Below, in pieces: positions 19,367 through 29,057 of a stretch of 63,145 nucleotides of DNA. The notes beneath the pieces were generated by a model that was not told the origin of the DNA, searched no databases, and worked only from the letters and a program-made list of their open reading frames with translations. Every line of letters begins with the position of its first letter. The stretch's first letter is position 1. Both the position numbers and the translations under genes were made by a program. The stretch comes from Vaginisenegalia massiliensis (GTDB taxonomy: Bacteria > Bacillota > Bacilli > Lactobacillales > Aerococcaceae), in NCBI RefSeq assembly GCF_900604935.1, contig NZ_UWPC01000010.1, forward strand, positions 1 through 63,145, given 5' to 3'.

Positions 19367-20527
19367 ATGAAAGCAAAAGAAAATATAGAAGTCTATCTCT
19401 TCTTTTTCATCTATCTGCTTTATTTATTGCCAAGGTTAATTATGACTTCAACTATTCAAGCCTATCTGACGGTGGGTTCGCCCGTCTATTGGACTATTCG
19501 TCTAGTCGTTATCGGAGCCTTGCTTTATAAATATTTAATTCTGCATCCGCTTGATATAAAACAAGAGTGGCGTATGATTTTAGTTTTCGTGTTGGTGATT
19601 CTACAAGGGCTGTGGGTCCGCAACACCGTACTATTTGATTTAACTATGCTGGTAGCAGCTAGTAGGGGTGTGAGCTTAAGAGTAATCTTTAAGCAATATC
19701 TCTTTGTTGTTGGTAGCGTGACCTTGCTGTTTTTTCTCTTTAGTTTGGTTGGCGTGATTGATAATTTTGCCTATGATGCGGGAATTCGTGGCGTACGTTA
19801 TGCCTTTGGTAATATCTATGCGACGAATTTTGCGGCTTTAATATTTATGTTGCAGATGATTGTGACCTATCTCTATGTTCGACGCATCGACGCTATCTAT
19901 CTAATGAGTTTCGTGCTGACGGTAGCGTTTGTCTTCTATTTTACCGACGCTCGAACAACGTTGATTGCCATGTGGCTTTATACGCTAGTGGTGGCTATTT
20001 TATTAAATACAGAACGGCGGATACCTGAATCTTGGCTCAAACGTAGTTGGTTGGCCATGCCGATCATGGCTGTGGCTAGCTTTTTCATGTCCTACCTCTA
20101 TAGAAGTGACTGGTTATTATGGCAGATTTTGGATAAAGCTTTATCCAGTCGTATTAATCTAGGCCAAAAGGCTTTAAATGATATTGGTCTAACTCTGTTG
20201 GGGAAGGATTTTACCATGCAAGGTAATGGTTGGAACAAGATGGAACGACTACAGACGGCAGTCAATTATTTTGTTGACTCTTCTTATTTACAAGTGGGTC
20301 TGCTTTATGGAGTGGTAGTCCTAAGTTTAATAATCTGGGCCTATGTTCGCTTGACTAAAGAAGCCTATCGTCAAGGAAACTGGCATTTGATACTCCTTGT
20401 GGTAATGCTTAGTTTGGTCTCGGTTATTGAACACCATTTAATTGATATTGTATATAATCCTCTAGTGTTTTCTTTAGGTGCTTTGTGGTTAACGCCGTCA
20501 GAAATAACAGAGACATACCGAAAATAA
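19367..20527 (+). CDS. Polytopic membrane protein, probable polysaccharide polymerase (Wzy-like)
   Basis: 386 residues with about ten hydrophobic segments. A hydrophilic loop with TDARTTLIAMWLY and a later large loop resemble Wzy/O-antigen polymerases, which join lipid-linked repeat units outside the membrane. These proteins are poorly conserved, so the call rests on topology and on the position between glycosyltransferase genes. TTAGGAG precedes the ATG. Confidence 0.6.
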   Translation: MKAKENIEVYLFFFIYLLYLLPRLIMTSTIQAYLTVGSPVYWTIRLVVIGALLYKYLILHPLDIKQEWRMILVFVLVILQGLWVRNTVLFDLTMLVAASRGVSLRVIFKQYLFVVGSVTLLFFLFSLVGVIDNFAYDAGIRGVRYAFGNIYATNFAALIFMLQMIVTYLYVRRIDAIYLMSFVLTVAFVFYFTDARTTLIAMWLYTLVVAILLNTERRIPESWLKRSWLAMPIMAVASFFMSYLYRSDWLLWQILDKALSSRINLGQKALNDIGLTLLGKDFTMQGNGWNKMERLQTAVNYFVDSSYLQVGLLYGVVVLSLIIWAYVRLTKEAYRQGNWHLILLVVMLSLVSVIEHHLIDIVYNPLVFSLGALWLTPSEITETYRK

Positions 20528-20554
20528 ATAAGTTGAAGTTAGGAAGAGTGTATC

Positions 20555-21697
20555 ATGATTAAAGTGCTTGTCTACGGCATGACAGATAATTATGGGGGCG
20601 TGGAGTCCTTCATCAAGAACTACTATCGATATATGGATAAAAGTCAGGTTCAATTTGATTTTTTAACGAATACACATCAACCGATTGCCTTTGAGGCTGA
20701 ACTAGAAGCTATGGGTGCAAAGATATATAAGACTTGTCGGCGCATGCCTAATCCTTGGCGCTATCACCAAGAGATTAATCAGTTTTTCGCTCAGCATGGT
20801 AGTCAATACGATGTCTTCTGGATGAATGCGATTAACCTTGTTAACTTGGACTATTTAAAATTAGCAAAGCGTTATGGCATTAAACGGCGCATTATTCATA
20901 GTCACAATTCCCAGAATATGGCTGACCCAGTTAGGGGAAGAATTCATCAGTGGCATAAAGAGCAAGTGGCTCGATATGCGACTGATTTTTGGGCGTGTTC
21001 GAAGGAGGCTGTTACCTTCTTTTATCCGCCAGCTATTCAGGGTCAAGCGCGGGTAATCAATAATGCGATTGATTTAGCGCCGGTAGCTTTTGATCCTCAG
21101 TTGCGCCATGTGAAACGCCAGAATTTAGGTATCGATGAGGACACTTATTTGATAGGGAATGTGGGCCGACTACATTTCCAGAAAAATCAATCGTTTTTAA
21201 TCCAACTTGCCCAATATTTGAAACAGAATGAACAGGTCAAATTCCGTCTTTATTTAATTGGATTAGGGCCGGATCAAGAAGCGTTAACTCAGCAAATTCA
21301 AAACTTAGGTCTGGAACATCATGTCATAATGGCGGGGAGTCAGACGGATATCGCAGCATGGCTATCGGCTATGGATTGTTTTGTGATGCCGTCAGTATTT
21401 GAGGGCTTACCGGTAGCGGCTTTGGAAGCACAGGCCAATGGCTTGCCTTTCCTGTATGCGAAAGACGGAATTCCACCAGAAGTGGAAATTGTCCGTGAAC
21501 CCTACGTTAAGGGGTTATGTCTGGATGATGATCTGGCTATATGGGCAGATCAACTTAAAACGATGTTAAATTTAAAACGTAACGATTCAGCGGAAATCCG
21601 TAATCAATTTGGAAAAGCGGGCTTTGATGTACAAGCAGCGGCTAAAGAATTGCAAGCGGAATTTTGTAAAGAGGGTGGGAAGAATCATGGCGAATAG
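20555..21697 (+). CDS. Glycosyltransferase family 4 (GT-B)
   Basis: 380 residues. The N-terminal half opens with YGMTDNYGGVESFIKNYY. The C-terminal half has NVGRLHFQKNQ and MPSVFEGLPVAALEAQANGLP, the EX7E-type donor site of family 4 (EGLPVAALE). It adds a sugar from a nucleotide donor to the growing lipid-linked unit. The end overlaps the next gene by 11 nt. Confidence 0.88.
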   Translation: MIKVLVYGMTDNYGGVESFIKNYYRYMDKSQVQFDFLTNTHQPIAFEAELEAMGAKIYKTCRRMPNPWRYHQEINQFFAQHGSQYDVFWMNAINLVNLDYLKLAKRYGIKRRIIHSHNSQNMADPVRGRIHQWHKEQVARYATDFWACSKEAVTFFYPPAIQGQARVINNAIDLAPVAFDPQLRHVKRQNLGIDEDTYLIGNVGRLHFQKNQSFLIQLAQYLKQNEQVKFRLYLIGLGPDQEALTQQIQNLGLEHHVIMAGSQTDIAAWLSAMDCFVMPSVFEGLPVAALEAQANGLPFLYAKDGIPPEVEIVREPYVKGLCLDDDLAIWADQLKTMLNLKRNDSAEIRNQFGKAGFDVQAAAKELQAEFCKEGGKNHGE

Positions 21698-22691
21698 AAC
21701 GATATCAGTGGTGATTCCCATATATAATGTGGAAAAATATTTGCCGCGTTGCTTAGATTCGGTCGTGAATCAGTCATATCGAGACTTGCAAATCATTTTA
21801 GTAAATGATGGAAGTAGCGACCAATCCTTGGCTATTGCGCAAGCTTATGCTGATAAAGATGAGCGGATTGAATTAATCAGTCAAGAAAATCAAGGACTAT
21901 CAGCCGCAAGAAACACGGGAATGCGATTAGTCAAAGGTGATTATTTAGCCTTTGTTGATTCGGATGATTGGTTGGAACTGGATGCGTTTAGTTATTTATT
22001 GGATGCAATGGATCGCTACCAAGTTGATATGGTAGTAGCCGGTTTGCAACGTAAAAGTTCTACGTCTCAAGCTACGGAACAAGCTCCCATCCAGGAACAA
22101 GTGTTTAATCAGGAAGACTATATGCGCCGTTACTTTAAGATTGGGAGTCAGACAACCGAATATTACGCATGGAATAAACTTTATAAAACCGATCTAGTTA
22201 AAGATATCACCTATCCAGTGGGCTTAACTTCTGAAGATGTTTTGGCAACCTTCGAGATGGTCCTTAAGGCACAAAATATTCTAGTATCTAATAAAGTGAT
22301 TTATAATTATTTCCGTAATGATGCGGGCATCACCGGTGCTTTTTCAGCTAAAGACTTCGACCTGTTGACGATTTGGGATCGGGTGGTGGAGCTAGCTCAA
22401 GCAAAGGGTAACTCCGATTATGTAGCTTATGCCAAACTTAACCGTTATCGGATCGATATGACCTTGTTAACTCGTATTGCCGTAGCCGATGGTTGGCGAG
22501 AGAATCGGGTAACTTACGCAAAACTTATTAAGCAAATGGTAAACGATTTACGCATACATAAAAAAATCTTGCTTCAAGCCGATATTCCTTTTACCCGCAA
22601 GATTTTCATTCGGGCTTTTGTCTGGAATTATTTCTTGGTCGCGCAAGTTTTAAATATTTTTAGGTCCAAATTGCAGTTTATTCGTGGCTAA
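21687..22691 (+). CDS. Glycosyltransferase family 2
   Basis: 334 residues from the ATG at 21687 (GAGGGTGGGA upstream); the longer frame lies inside the previous gene. TISVVIPIYNVEKYLPRCLDS, LVNDGSSDQS, GLSAARNTG and VDSDDWLELDA are textbook GT-A family 2 motifs. It overlaps the GT4 gene by 11 nt and completes a four-gene cluster. The specificity is unknown. Confidence 0.9.
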   Translation: MANRTISVVIPIYNVEKYLPRCLDSVVNQSYRDLQIILVNDGSSDQSLAIAQAYADKDERIELISQENQGLSAARNTGMRLVKGDYLAFVDSDDWLELDAFSYLLDAMDRYQVDMVVAGLQRKSSTSQATEQAPIQEQVFNQEDYMRRYFKIGSQTTEYYAWNKLYKTDLVKDITYPVGLTSEDVLATFEMVLKAQNILVSNKVIYNYFRNDAGITGAFSAKDFDLLTIWDRVVELAQAKGNSDYVAYAKLNRYRIDMTLLTRIAVADGWRENRVTYAKLIKQMVNDLRIHKKILLQADIPFTRKIFIRAFVWNYFLVAQVLNIFRSKLQFIRG

Positions 22692-22756
22692 CAATAAAGA
22701 ATATGCGGTTTTTAAAAAATGAATTAAGATAGCTAGGAATATTTAATTATTTTGAG

Positions 22757-22803
22757 TATAATAATGGTGTTGTAGTCTATAAATTTTAGAATGGAGCGAA
22801 AAA
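22757..22803 (+). promoter_or_regulatory. Promoter/leader of the YSIRK protein gene
   Basis: TATAAT (22757-22762) is a perfect -10; no good -35 is seen. GGAGCG (22794-22799) serves as ribosome site. This suggests that the surface protein has its own transcript inside the polysaccharide locus. Confidence 0.4.
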
Positions 22804-25161
22804 ATGATGAGACACCCTTATAGCCAAATGAGTAAACGGGTTTATTCATTGCGCAAATTGAAAGTTGGATTAGCATCGGTGGCTGTTGGTTTGACTTTCT
22901 TTGGTATGGGACAAGAAGTTCAAGCACAAGAATCGACATCAAGTGTCGCTACACCTGACCAAACAGAAACTAATTCAACACAAGCAGTTCTAGAAGAGTC
23001 AGTTGTAACAAGTCAAGCACAAACAGAGACTGTGACTAGTGTCAGCCCTGTATTAGATAGCGAAATGACGCAAACTAGCGTAGAGACGACTTCTGAGACA
23101 GTATCAACAACAGAAGTTGTTGAAGCTAACACAGGTGTTGCCCCAATAGAGACAAAAGAAACGATCCAAAGTTCGTCGACAATAGTTCGAGAAGAAACTG
23201 CATTGCTGTCAGGTTCGCAAGTTAAGAATGGCTTGGTAGTTGAAAATGGACAAACTGTCTACTATAAAGATGGTCAACGAGTGTATGATCAACTGATTGT
23301 TGACGGTAATAAGAAGTATTATTTTGATCCGCAAGCTTATGATGGAGGTTTAGCTAAGAATAAGTGGGCTTATTCGCCTAGCACCTATTCGTGGTATTAT
23401 GCTGATGAGACAGGACAAGTCACTAAAGAAGTGACCCCTTTAAAATATTTACTCCAAGGTATCCAACAGTTTGACTGTCTAGTGACCGTTGATGCTAATA
23501 ACAAATTCTACTTTGAGCCAAAAGCCTATGGCGGCGTAATGGCTCGTAATAAATGGTCTTATTCACCAAGTACTTATTCATGGTACAAGGCGTTAGATAC
23601 GGCGCAAATTGTTCAAGAAGTGACTCCGAACGGTTATTGGGAACGTGGCGTTCGTAAATATGATCAATTGGTGACGGTTGATGCTAATAACAAATTCTAC
23701 TTTGAACCAAAAGCCTATGGTGGCGTAATGGCCCGTAATAAATGGTCTTATTCACCAAGCACTTACTCTTGGTATCACGCCAAAGATACCGCTCAAATTA
23801 ATCAAGAAGTGACTCCTAAAGGATATTGGGAAAATGGCCTTCGTAAGTACGATCAACTAGTAACGATTGATGCTAATAATAAATTCTACTTTGAACCACA
23901 ATTCTATGGTGGAGCTATGGCTCGCAATAAATGGGCCTATTCGCCAAGTACCTATTCTTGGTATCACGCTAAGGAAACCGCACAAGTAGATCGTGAAGTG
24001 ACTCCACAAGCTTACCTTAAAGACGGAATCCGTCAGTATGATGTCTTAGTTGATGTGAACGGACAAAAATTCTATTTTGATCCTAAAGCTTATGGTGGGG
24101 CTATGGCTCGTAATAAATGGGCTTATTCGCCAAGTGCCAATGCTTGGTATCATGCTCCTGAAACAGCGGTAATTGACCAACAAGTAACACCGGTTGGATA
24201 TTGGGTAAATGGGATTCAACAATTTGATAAAAAAGTTTCTGTGAATAACTTTGATTTTTACTTCCAACCTAAAGCGCAAAATGGGTTTATGGCTCGTAAT
24301 CAGTGGGCATGGAGTCCAGCTAACCAAACTTGGTATTATGCGTATAATAACTATGGACATATTAATCAAAGTCTGAATAATAATGGCTATTATTTAGATA
24401 AGGTTAAACAATATGATGCGATTGTCACGATCAATAACAAACGCTACTATGTCCAAACGCGTCCTTACAAGGGAGCCTTAGCTCTTAATAAATGGTCCTA
24501 CAGTGATAAGAATAAAGCCTACTATCTAACCGATGGTGCTGGGGTCATTACCCAAGTGGATACGACGGGTAGTCACTTACCAAAAGTTGTGACCAACGAT
24601 AAGGGAACCTATATTTATTCTTATGCTGATACCGGTTGGGATTGGGATACTGGATGCTATATTCGTGCAGCAGCAAGTGGTGTGGAATTTGCAGGCGGAC
24701 ACATAAATCCTCAGCAATTACTCAATGCTTTGCCAAAAACCAACGATCCACGTACTGGTGTCATTGGTAGCCCAACTCTAATGCATAACTGGGGTTATTT
24801 ACAAGGTGCTTACTCACAAGCATTCCCTGAAGCTATGGTTCCTGTATTAAAGAAATTTGCACCAAATACTGAAGACTTGACGGGTATTTCACTTGAAGGG
24901 ATTAAGCAAGAGCTAGCGAACGGAAATGCCGTTCAAGTATTCTATGCTCGCACAGATCTTGATATTACAATCTATCCGAATGGTCAGCCAGTAAAAATCA
25001 GTGATGATTATCATTCAATTTTATTAACAGGTTATAATGCAGATGGCTTCTTCCACCAAGAAAATGTGGAACCGATTCGAAACCGTCACGTTGGAGATTG
25101 GTATTTACGTCCAAATTATGCTAGATTTGGTTACAAGGCAATTGGATTCCGACCAAAATAA
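22804..25161 (+). CDS. YSIRK-type secreted protein with seven repeats and a C39-like peptidase domain
   Basis: 785 residues. The long signal peptide carries a YSIRK-type motif (YSLRKLKVGLASVAVGL), which directs secretion to the division septum, with cleavage near VQA-QE. A Ser/Thr/Glu-rich linker (about 45-140) leads into seven repeats of about 62 residues with a core like KFYFEPKAYGGVMARNKW. The last 190 residues resemble C39-like cysteine peptidases: a Cys in DTGCYIRAAASG, a His in DYHSILLTGYNADG and a late Asp/Asn-rich segment. There is no LPXTG, so the repeats may bind the wall or the polysaccharide. The substrate is unknown. Confidence is high for secretion and repeats, moderate for the peptidase call. 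Confidence 0.7.
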   Translation: MMRHPYSQMSKRVYSLRKLKVGLASVAVGLTFFGMGQEVQAQESTSSVATPDQTETNSTQAVLEESVVTSQAQTETVTSVSPVLDSEMTQTSVETTSETVSTTEVVEANTGVAPIETKETIQSSSTIVREETALLSGSQVKNGLVVENGQTVYYKDGQRVYDQLIVDGNKKYYFDPQAYDGGLAKNKWAYSPSTYSWYYADETGQVTKEVTPLKYLLQGIQQFDCLVTVDANNKFYFEPKAYGGVMARNKWSYSPSTYSWYKALDTAQIVQEVTPNGYWERGVRKYDQLVTVDANNKFYFEPKAYGGVMARNKWSYSPSTYSWYHAKDTAQINQEVTPKGYWENGLRKYDQLVTIDANNKFYFEPQFYGGAMARNKWAYSPSTYSWYHAKETAQVDREVTPQAYLKDGIRQYDVLVDVNGQKFYFDPKAYGGAMARNKWAYSPSANAWYHAPETAVIDQQVTPVGYWVNGIQQFDKKVSVNNFDFYFQPKAQNGFMARNQWAWSPANQTWYYAYNNYGHINQSLNNNGYYLDKVKQYDAIVTINNKRYYVQTRPYKGALALNKWSYSDKNKAYYLTDGAGVITQVDTTGSHLPKVVTNDKGTYIYSYADTGWDWDTGCYIRAAASGVEFAGGHINPQQLLNALPKTNDPRTGVIGSPTLMHNWGYLQGAYSQAFPEAMVPVLKKFAPNTEDLTGISLEGIKQELANGNAVQVFYARTDLDITIYPNGQPVKISDDYHSILLTGYNADGFFHQENVEPIRNRHVGDWYLRPNYARFGYKAIGFRPK
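23299..24600 (+). repeat. Seven tandem repeats of about 189 bp inside the YSIRK protein gene
   Basis: Equivalent codons start at 23299, 23482, 23671, 23860, 24049, 24235 and 24424, giving steps of 183, 189, 189, 189, 186 and 189 nt. Copies 2 and 3 are nearly identical in DNA; 6 and 7 are diverged. The near-identical copies make repeat gain or loss by recombination likely. Confidence 0.9.
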
Positions 25162-25204
25162 CATGTCGTCTTTCTTGTAATAGATGAATAAAATATGAAA
25201 TAAT

Positions 25205-25250
25205 AAGTCCAATTGAGTCACATTTGTTATCGGTGACTGGTTGGACTTTT
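25205..25250 (+). terminator. Terminator of the YSIRK protein gene
   Basis: AAGTCCAA (25205-25212) pairs with TTGGACTT (25241-25248), with an inner stem GTCAC/GTGAC, followed by TTTT. It covers the most upstream possible start of the next gene, which argues for a later start there. Confidence 0.8.
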
Positions 25251-25270
25251 CTGTTGAAAGTGGTGTGGGT

Positions 25271-26341
25271 GTGAAACAAAGACAAAATAATTTGGATAGG
25301 CTACGCGTGTTGGCTATGCTACTCATTGTTTTCCATCATTATGGCGTCCATAGTGATTGGTCTAATATTCCAAGTGCAAGTTGGGAACGAATTTGCTTAA
25401 ATATATTGAGTCCTTTTGGCAAAGTGGGGGTATCCTATTTTATCCTGATTTCTGGTTATTTTATGTCGAGGTCTCATTTGACTTCTAAGAAAATATGGAA
25501 TCTAATGCAATATGTACGTAAATATAGTTTATTGATTGCAGGCTTGTTTTTTATTTTGGGTTATCATTTGGATTATATTAGTATGTGGTCTTATTTCTTA
25601 CCGACCATTTTTCAAGTATATTGGTTTTTTACATATTATGTTATTTTGCAATTTTTGATACCTGTAATTAGACCGTGGTTACGTCAAACCGATCGATCCA
25701 TTCAAGCAAAATTAATTTTGCTTTTTGTTGCTATAAATTATATTCCACGAATTCTTGGTGTGGGATTAAAAGTTCCAAATGCATATTATCCAAACGAAGC
25801 TCTGGCTTTTCTATCCATAGCTTTATTGGGACATCTAATCTTTATTTATCAATTAAAATTTAAGAAGTATTTACCAATATTCGGTGTTTTGAGTTTGATT
25901 TCTGTTTTTATAATGTTTCAGCAACATTATTTTATTGAGAATTATCCGTGGTCATTTGATCCTAGTATGAATGATTTTTATTTTTCTTTGACTGGTTTAA
26001 ATAGTTTAACTATGTTGGTCTTTTCGGTTTCGACTTTCATACTAGTTCTTTATTTGCCAAATTGGCCTGCTAAATTTCCTAAATTAAATCAATTAATGTT
26101 TGGGGTCTATCTAGTTCATGATCATCCTCTTATGCGAGAATGGTTATGGAAAAAGTTAATTCATAATGAATTACTTTTTCCCCACTATAAGCGTTTTATA
26201 CTGGCGAGTTTAATTACACCATTAATTGTGTTTTTGCTGTCGATATTGGCAGTTTATGTGATAGATATTCTAGGTATTAAAATTTGGCTTCTTTGTGAGA
26301 CAAAGTTAAAAAAACTAAATAAGGCAAATTATCTTAGTTAA
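25271..26341 (+). CDS. Membrane acyltransferase (acyltransferase family 3)
   Basis: 356 residues from the GTG at 25271. The open frame begins at a TTG at 25241, but that codon lies in the terminator hairpin. About ten membrane segments are predicted. The start NLDRLRVLAMLLIVFHHYGVHSDW has the conserved R and HH of integral membrane O-acyltransferases, and VGVSYFILISGYFMSR is also typical. Such enzymes O-acetylate or succinylate surface polysaccharides. The gene is probably part of the first locus. Confidence 0.8.
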   Translation: MKQRQNNLDRLRVLAMLLIVFHHYGVHSDWSNIPSASWERICLNILSPFGKVGVSYFILISGYFMSRSHLTSKKIWNLMQYVRKYSLLIAGLFFILGYHLDYISMWSYFLPTIFQVYWFFTYYVILQFLIPVIRPWLRQTDRSIQAKLILLFVAINYIPRILGVGLKVPNAYYPNEALAFLSIALLGHLIFIYQLKFKKYLPIFGVLSLISVFIMFQQHYFIENYPWSFDPSMNDFYFSLTGLNSLTMLVFSVSTFILVLYLPNWPAKFPKLNQLMFGVYLVHDHPLMREWLWKKLIHNELLFPHYKRFILASLITPLIVFLLSILAVYVIDILGIKIWLLCETKLKKLNKANYLS

Positions 26342-26403
26342 CCGATGATATTTCAGTTGGTTTGGTTGTTTTTTTGCAAATTGTATATAAGAAGGTTAAA
26401 TAG

Positions 26404-28935
26404 TTGAAAAATTTAGACAAATTAAGGGCGGTAAATAAATATCGTTATTTCGTGCCTTGTTTTATGGCAGTTGGCATGCTTATTTTTCTAGCTAGTTGTC
26501 AAAAGCTTGCCCCCTTTGGTTCAAACTCATTATTATTTTCAGATGCAAATATCCAATATATTGAATTTTTTCGTTGGTGGAGAAGAGTATTACTGACAGG
26601 AGATACAATAAGCTACTCGTTTAATAAATCTCTGGGTGGTCCGATGATCGCTTTTTGGAGTTATTACTTATCATCACCGCTAAATTTATTAGTTATTTTC
26701 TTTAAAGAGCATCATTTAGCCGTTTTTTTTGATTATCTTGTAGCATTAAAGATAGTGTTAGCTACATTTTCAATGGCATATTACTTAAATTGGCGATTCA
26801 AGGATCTCTCTTTGGACTGGTTGTCTGCTGCTGCTTTAGCTTATGCTTTTTCACAATACATTTTCATGCAAATTTATAATGTGATGTGGTTAGATGGAGT
26901 TTATCTTCTTCCATTGTTGGTAATGGGAGTTCAATTGTTGCTTAAAGATGGCAAAAGTCATGTTTTATTTTTATTTTGTATACTATCGATTTTATTTAAT
27001 TGGTACACCGCATACATGAATTTCCTCTTTCTTGCATTATTTTACTTGAGTGAACTAATTTCACATGGAAATCAGTTAGATTTGAAGCAAGTGAGTAGGA
27101 AGTTTTTAAATTTTTGCAGAGTTATTATTTTAGCTCTATTATCAAGTATGGTTTTATTTTTGCCGGTAATCCTGGCTTTATATCAAGGCAAAGGGCAAGC
27201 TGAGAAAAACATTTTTCAATGGGGGACAAATAACACCCTTTTTGAATTTTGCCGAGGATTTATATTGGGTATTATTCGTACAGAGCCGAATTCCGCTTTG
27301 TTTTGCGGCATCGTTATTATTTTGGGGTGTTTTAGTTATTTCTTAAATCAACAAATTAATTTAAAGCAACGTATAAGTAATGGTGAATTGCTTTTGTTTT
27401 TATTTGCCTCAATTTATTTGAAACCTCTTGAACATGTATGGAATGGATTTAGAGAAGCCCAAGGGCACCCAATCCGATTCGGTTATATTGTCATATTTTT
27501 GATGATTTACTATGCAGTATTAAATATTGAATGTAAAGCGAAAATCTCAAAGTGGGTTGTCTTGCTGTACATCGTAATGTTATTTGGATTAAATTTCCAT
27601 CAGGCATTAGGTATCAAAAAGATGGGGTTAAGTATTGCGATATGTTTATTAATTTTATTTGGACAACGTCTAAAGTTGCAACGACGGTTCAATACTTTGA
27701 TACTTTTATGTCTGATTGCAGAATTGGTTTTGAATGGCAACTTGATTTTAAAACATCACTTGGCTAATAATTTGCCTCAATTTTATGATATTACTTTGAG
27801 AAAGCAATATGATGTTAATCAAGAACAACTGGTTGAAGATGTACAGAAATATGATCAATCGGCTTTTTATCGTGTCGACCAAACATGGAATCGTGGAATG
27901 GGGACATATGGTAAAATTACGAGGGGAAATGAAGGCCTAGCTTTTGGCTATCCTTCTATATCGGCGTATAGTTCAACTATGGATAAGAATGTGAACGAAC
28001 TTATTTTTTCAGCAGGTTATTCACCGTTGAACACAACGATTGTGGGCATGAATGAATCTATGATTGCTATGGAAAGTTTATTGGGTGTTAAATACCTCTT
28101 TTCAGAAAAAAATTATCCCTGTTATGAACGAGTGAAAGAAATAGAATTACGCAATCAAAAGAACGTTTATCAAAATCCTTATGCTCTCCCTTTGGGTTTG
28201 GTAGTTGATCCTCTTAGTGATGAAGGGATTGTTGAGAATAATCCTTTTGAATTTCAAAATCAACTATTTAGTCAATTGCTTAAAAGAAAAGTTAAGCTTT
28301 ATACACCTGTTAGATATAATGATTCCTATGTTAATCATCAGTATCGCTTAACGACTATCCGTCAATCTAAAAGATCCTTGCTTTATGGATGGGGAGATTT
28401 TACCTTTGCTAATGCTGTATTAACGATTGATGGTATTTATAGAATCAATTATCCTGAATGGTACTATAATCGTGTTTTCTTAATTGGAAATGGAGAGGAT
28501 AAACATTCTGTTTTGTTTGATCAAGTTAATATTTTGAGTGAGAAAGATCATCTTCATTTATATAGTTTAGATTTAGACCATTTTGATGGGATTATTAACA
28601 ACTTGAAAACAAAAGGAATCAATCCTACAGAATTTCAGGATGGTAAAGTTCAGTTTCATTTAAATGCTGGCCACGGTAAGGTTTTGTTTACAACAATTCC
28701 GTATGATAAAGGTTGGCAGGTTACGATTAATGGTAAACGAGTGATTCCTAAAAAAGCGATAGGATCATTTATTCAAATTCCGTTATTGGAAGGTGATAAC
28801 CAGATTGAATTAAACTATCGTATAGTAGGATTTGTACCGGGAATTATTTTGTCGTTTATAGGAATGAGTGGTTATGGGTATTTTTATGTCTGGAAAATGA
28901 GTATTAAAAATTGTGTAGCCTTAAATAAAAATTGA
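26404..28935 (+). CDS. YfhO-family large membrane protein
   Basis: 843 residues from a TTG with GAAGG 8 nt upstream. About 12-14 membrane segments fill the first 480 residues, followed by an extracytoplasmic C-terminal domain (about 490-810) and a last membrane segment. SDANIQYIEFFRWWRRVLLTGD and SLGGPMIAFWSYYLSSPLNLL match the start of YfhO proteins, which are GT-C-type and linked to glycosylation of teichoic acids or glycans in Firmicutes. It probably decorates the polymer on the outer face. It lies between the acyltransferase and the priming transferase. Confidence 0.8.
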   Translation: MKNLDKLRAVNKYRYFVPCFMAVGMLIFLASCQKLAPFGSNSLLFSDANIQYIEFFRWWRRVLLTGDTISYSFNKSLGGPMIAFWSYYLSSPLNLLVIFFKEHHLAVFFDYLVALKIVLATFSMAYYLNWRFKDLSLDWLSAAALAYAFSQYIFMQIYNVMWLDGVYLLPLLVMGVQLLLKDGKSHVLFLFCILSILFNWYTAYMNFLFLALFYLSELISHGNQLDLKQVSRKFLNFCRVIILALLSSMVLFLPVILALYQGKGQAEKNIFQWGTNNTLFEFCRGFILGIIRTEPNSALFCGIVIILGCFSYFLNQQINLKQRISNGELLLFLFASIYLKPLEHVWNGFREAQGHPIRFGYIVIFLMIYYAVLNIECKAKISKWVVLLYIVMLFGLNFHQALGIKKMGLSIAICLLILFGQRLKLQRRFNTLILLCLIAELVLNGNLILKHHLANNLPQFYDITLRKQYDVNQEQLVEDVQKYDQSAFYRVDQTWNRGMGTYGKITRGNEGLAFGYPSISAYSSTMDKNVNELIFSAGYSPLNTTIVGMNESMIAMESLLGVKYLFSEKNYPCYERVKEIELRNQKNVYQNPYALPLGLVVDPLSDEGIVENNPFEFQNQLFSQLLKRKVKLYTPVRYNDSYVNHQYRLTTIRQSKRSLLYGWGDFTFANAVLTIDGIYRINYPEWYYNRVFLIGNGEDKHSVLFDQVNILSEKDHLHLYSLDLDHFDGIINNLKTKGINPTEFQDGKVQFHLNAGHGKVLFTTIPYDKGWQVTINGKRVIPKKAIGSFIQIPLLEGDNQIELNYRIVGFVPGIILSFIGMSGYGYFYVWKMSIKNCVALNKN

Positions 28936-28968
28936 AATGTGAAATAAGTATGAATATGGTGAATTGAG

Positions 28969-29036
28969 TTGACATTACAGTCGATTGACTTCATTATATA
29001 TGAATAGAATAATTAAGTTTTTATAAACATTGTGGG
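28969..29036 (+). promoter_or_regulatory. Probable promoter of the WbaP-flippase-glf segment
   Basis: TTGACA (28969-28974) is a perfect -35 but its best -10 (TATATA, 28995-29000) is 20 nt away. TTGACT (28985-28990) with AATAAT (29008-29013) has 17-nt spacing. The 12-mer AAACATTGTGGG at 29025-29036 recurs at 34047-34058, upstream of the second locus. Confidence 0.4.
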
Positions 29037-29057
29037 GTCTAGCTAGGGGGAAGTAGG

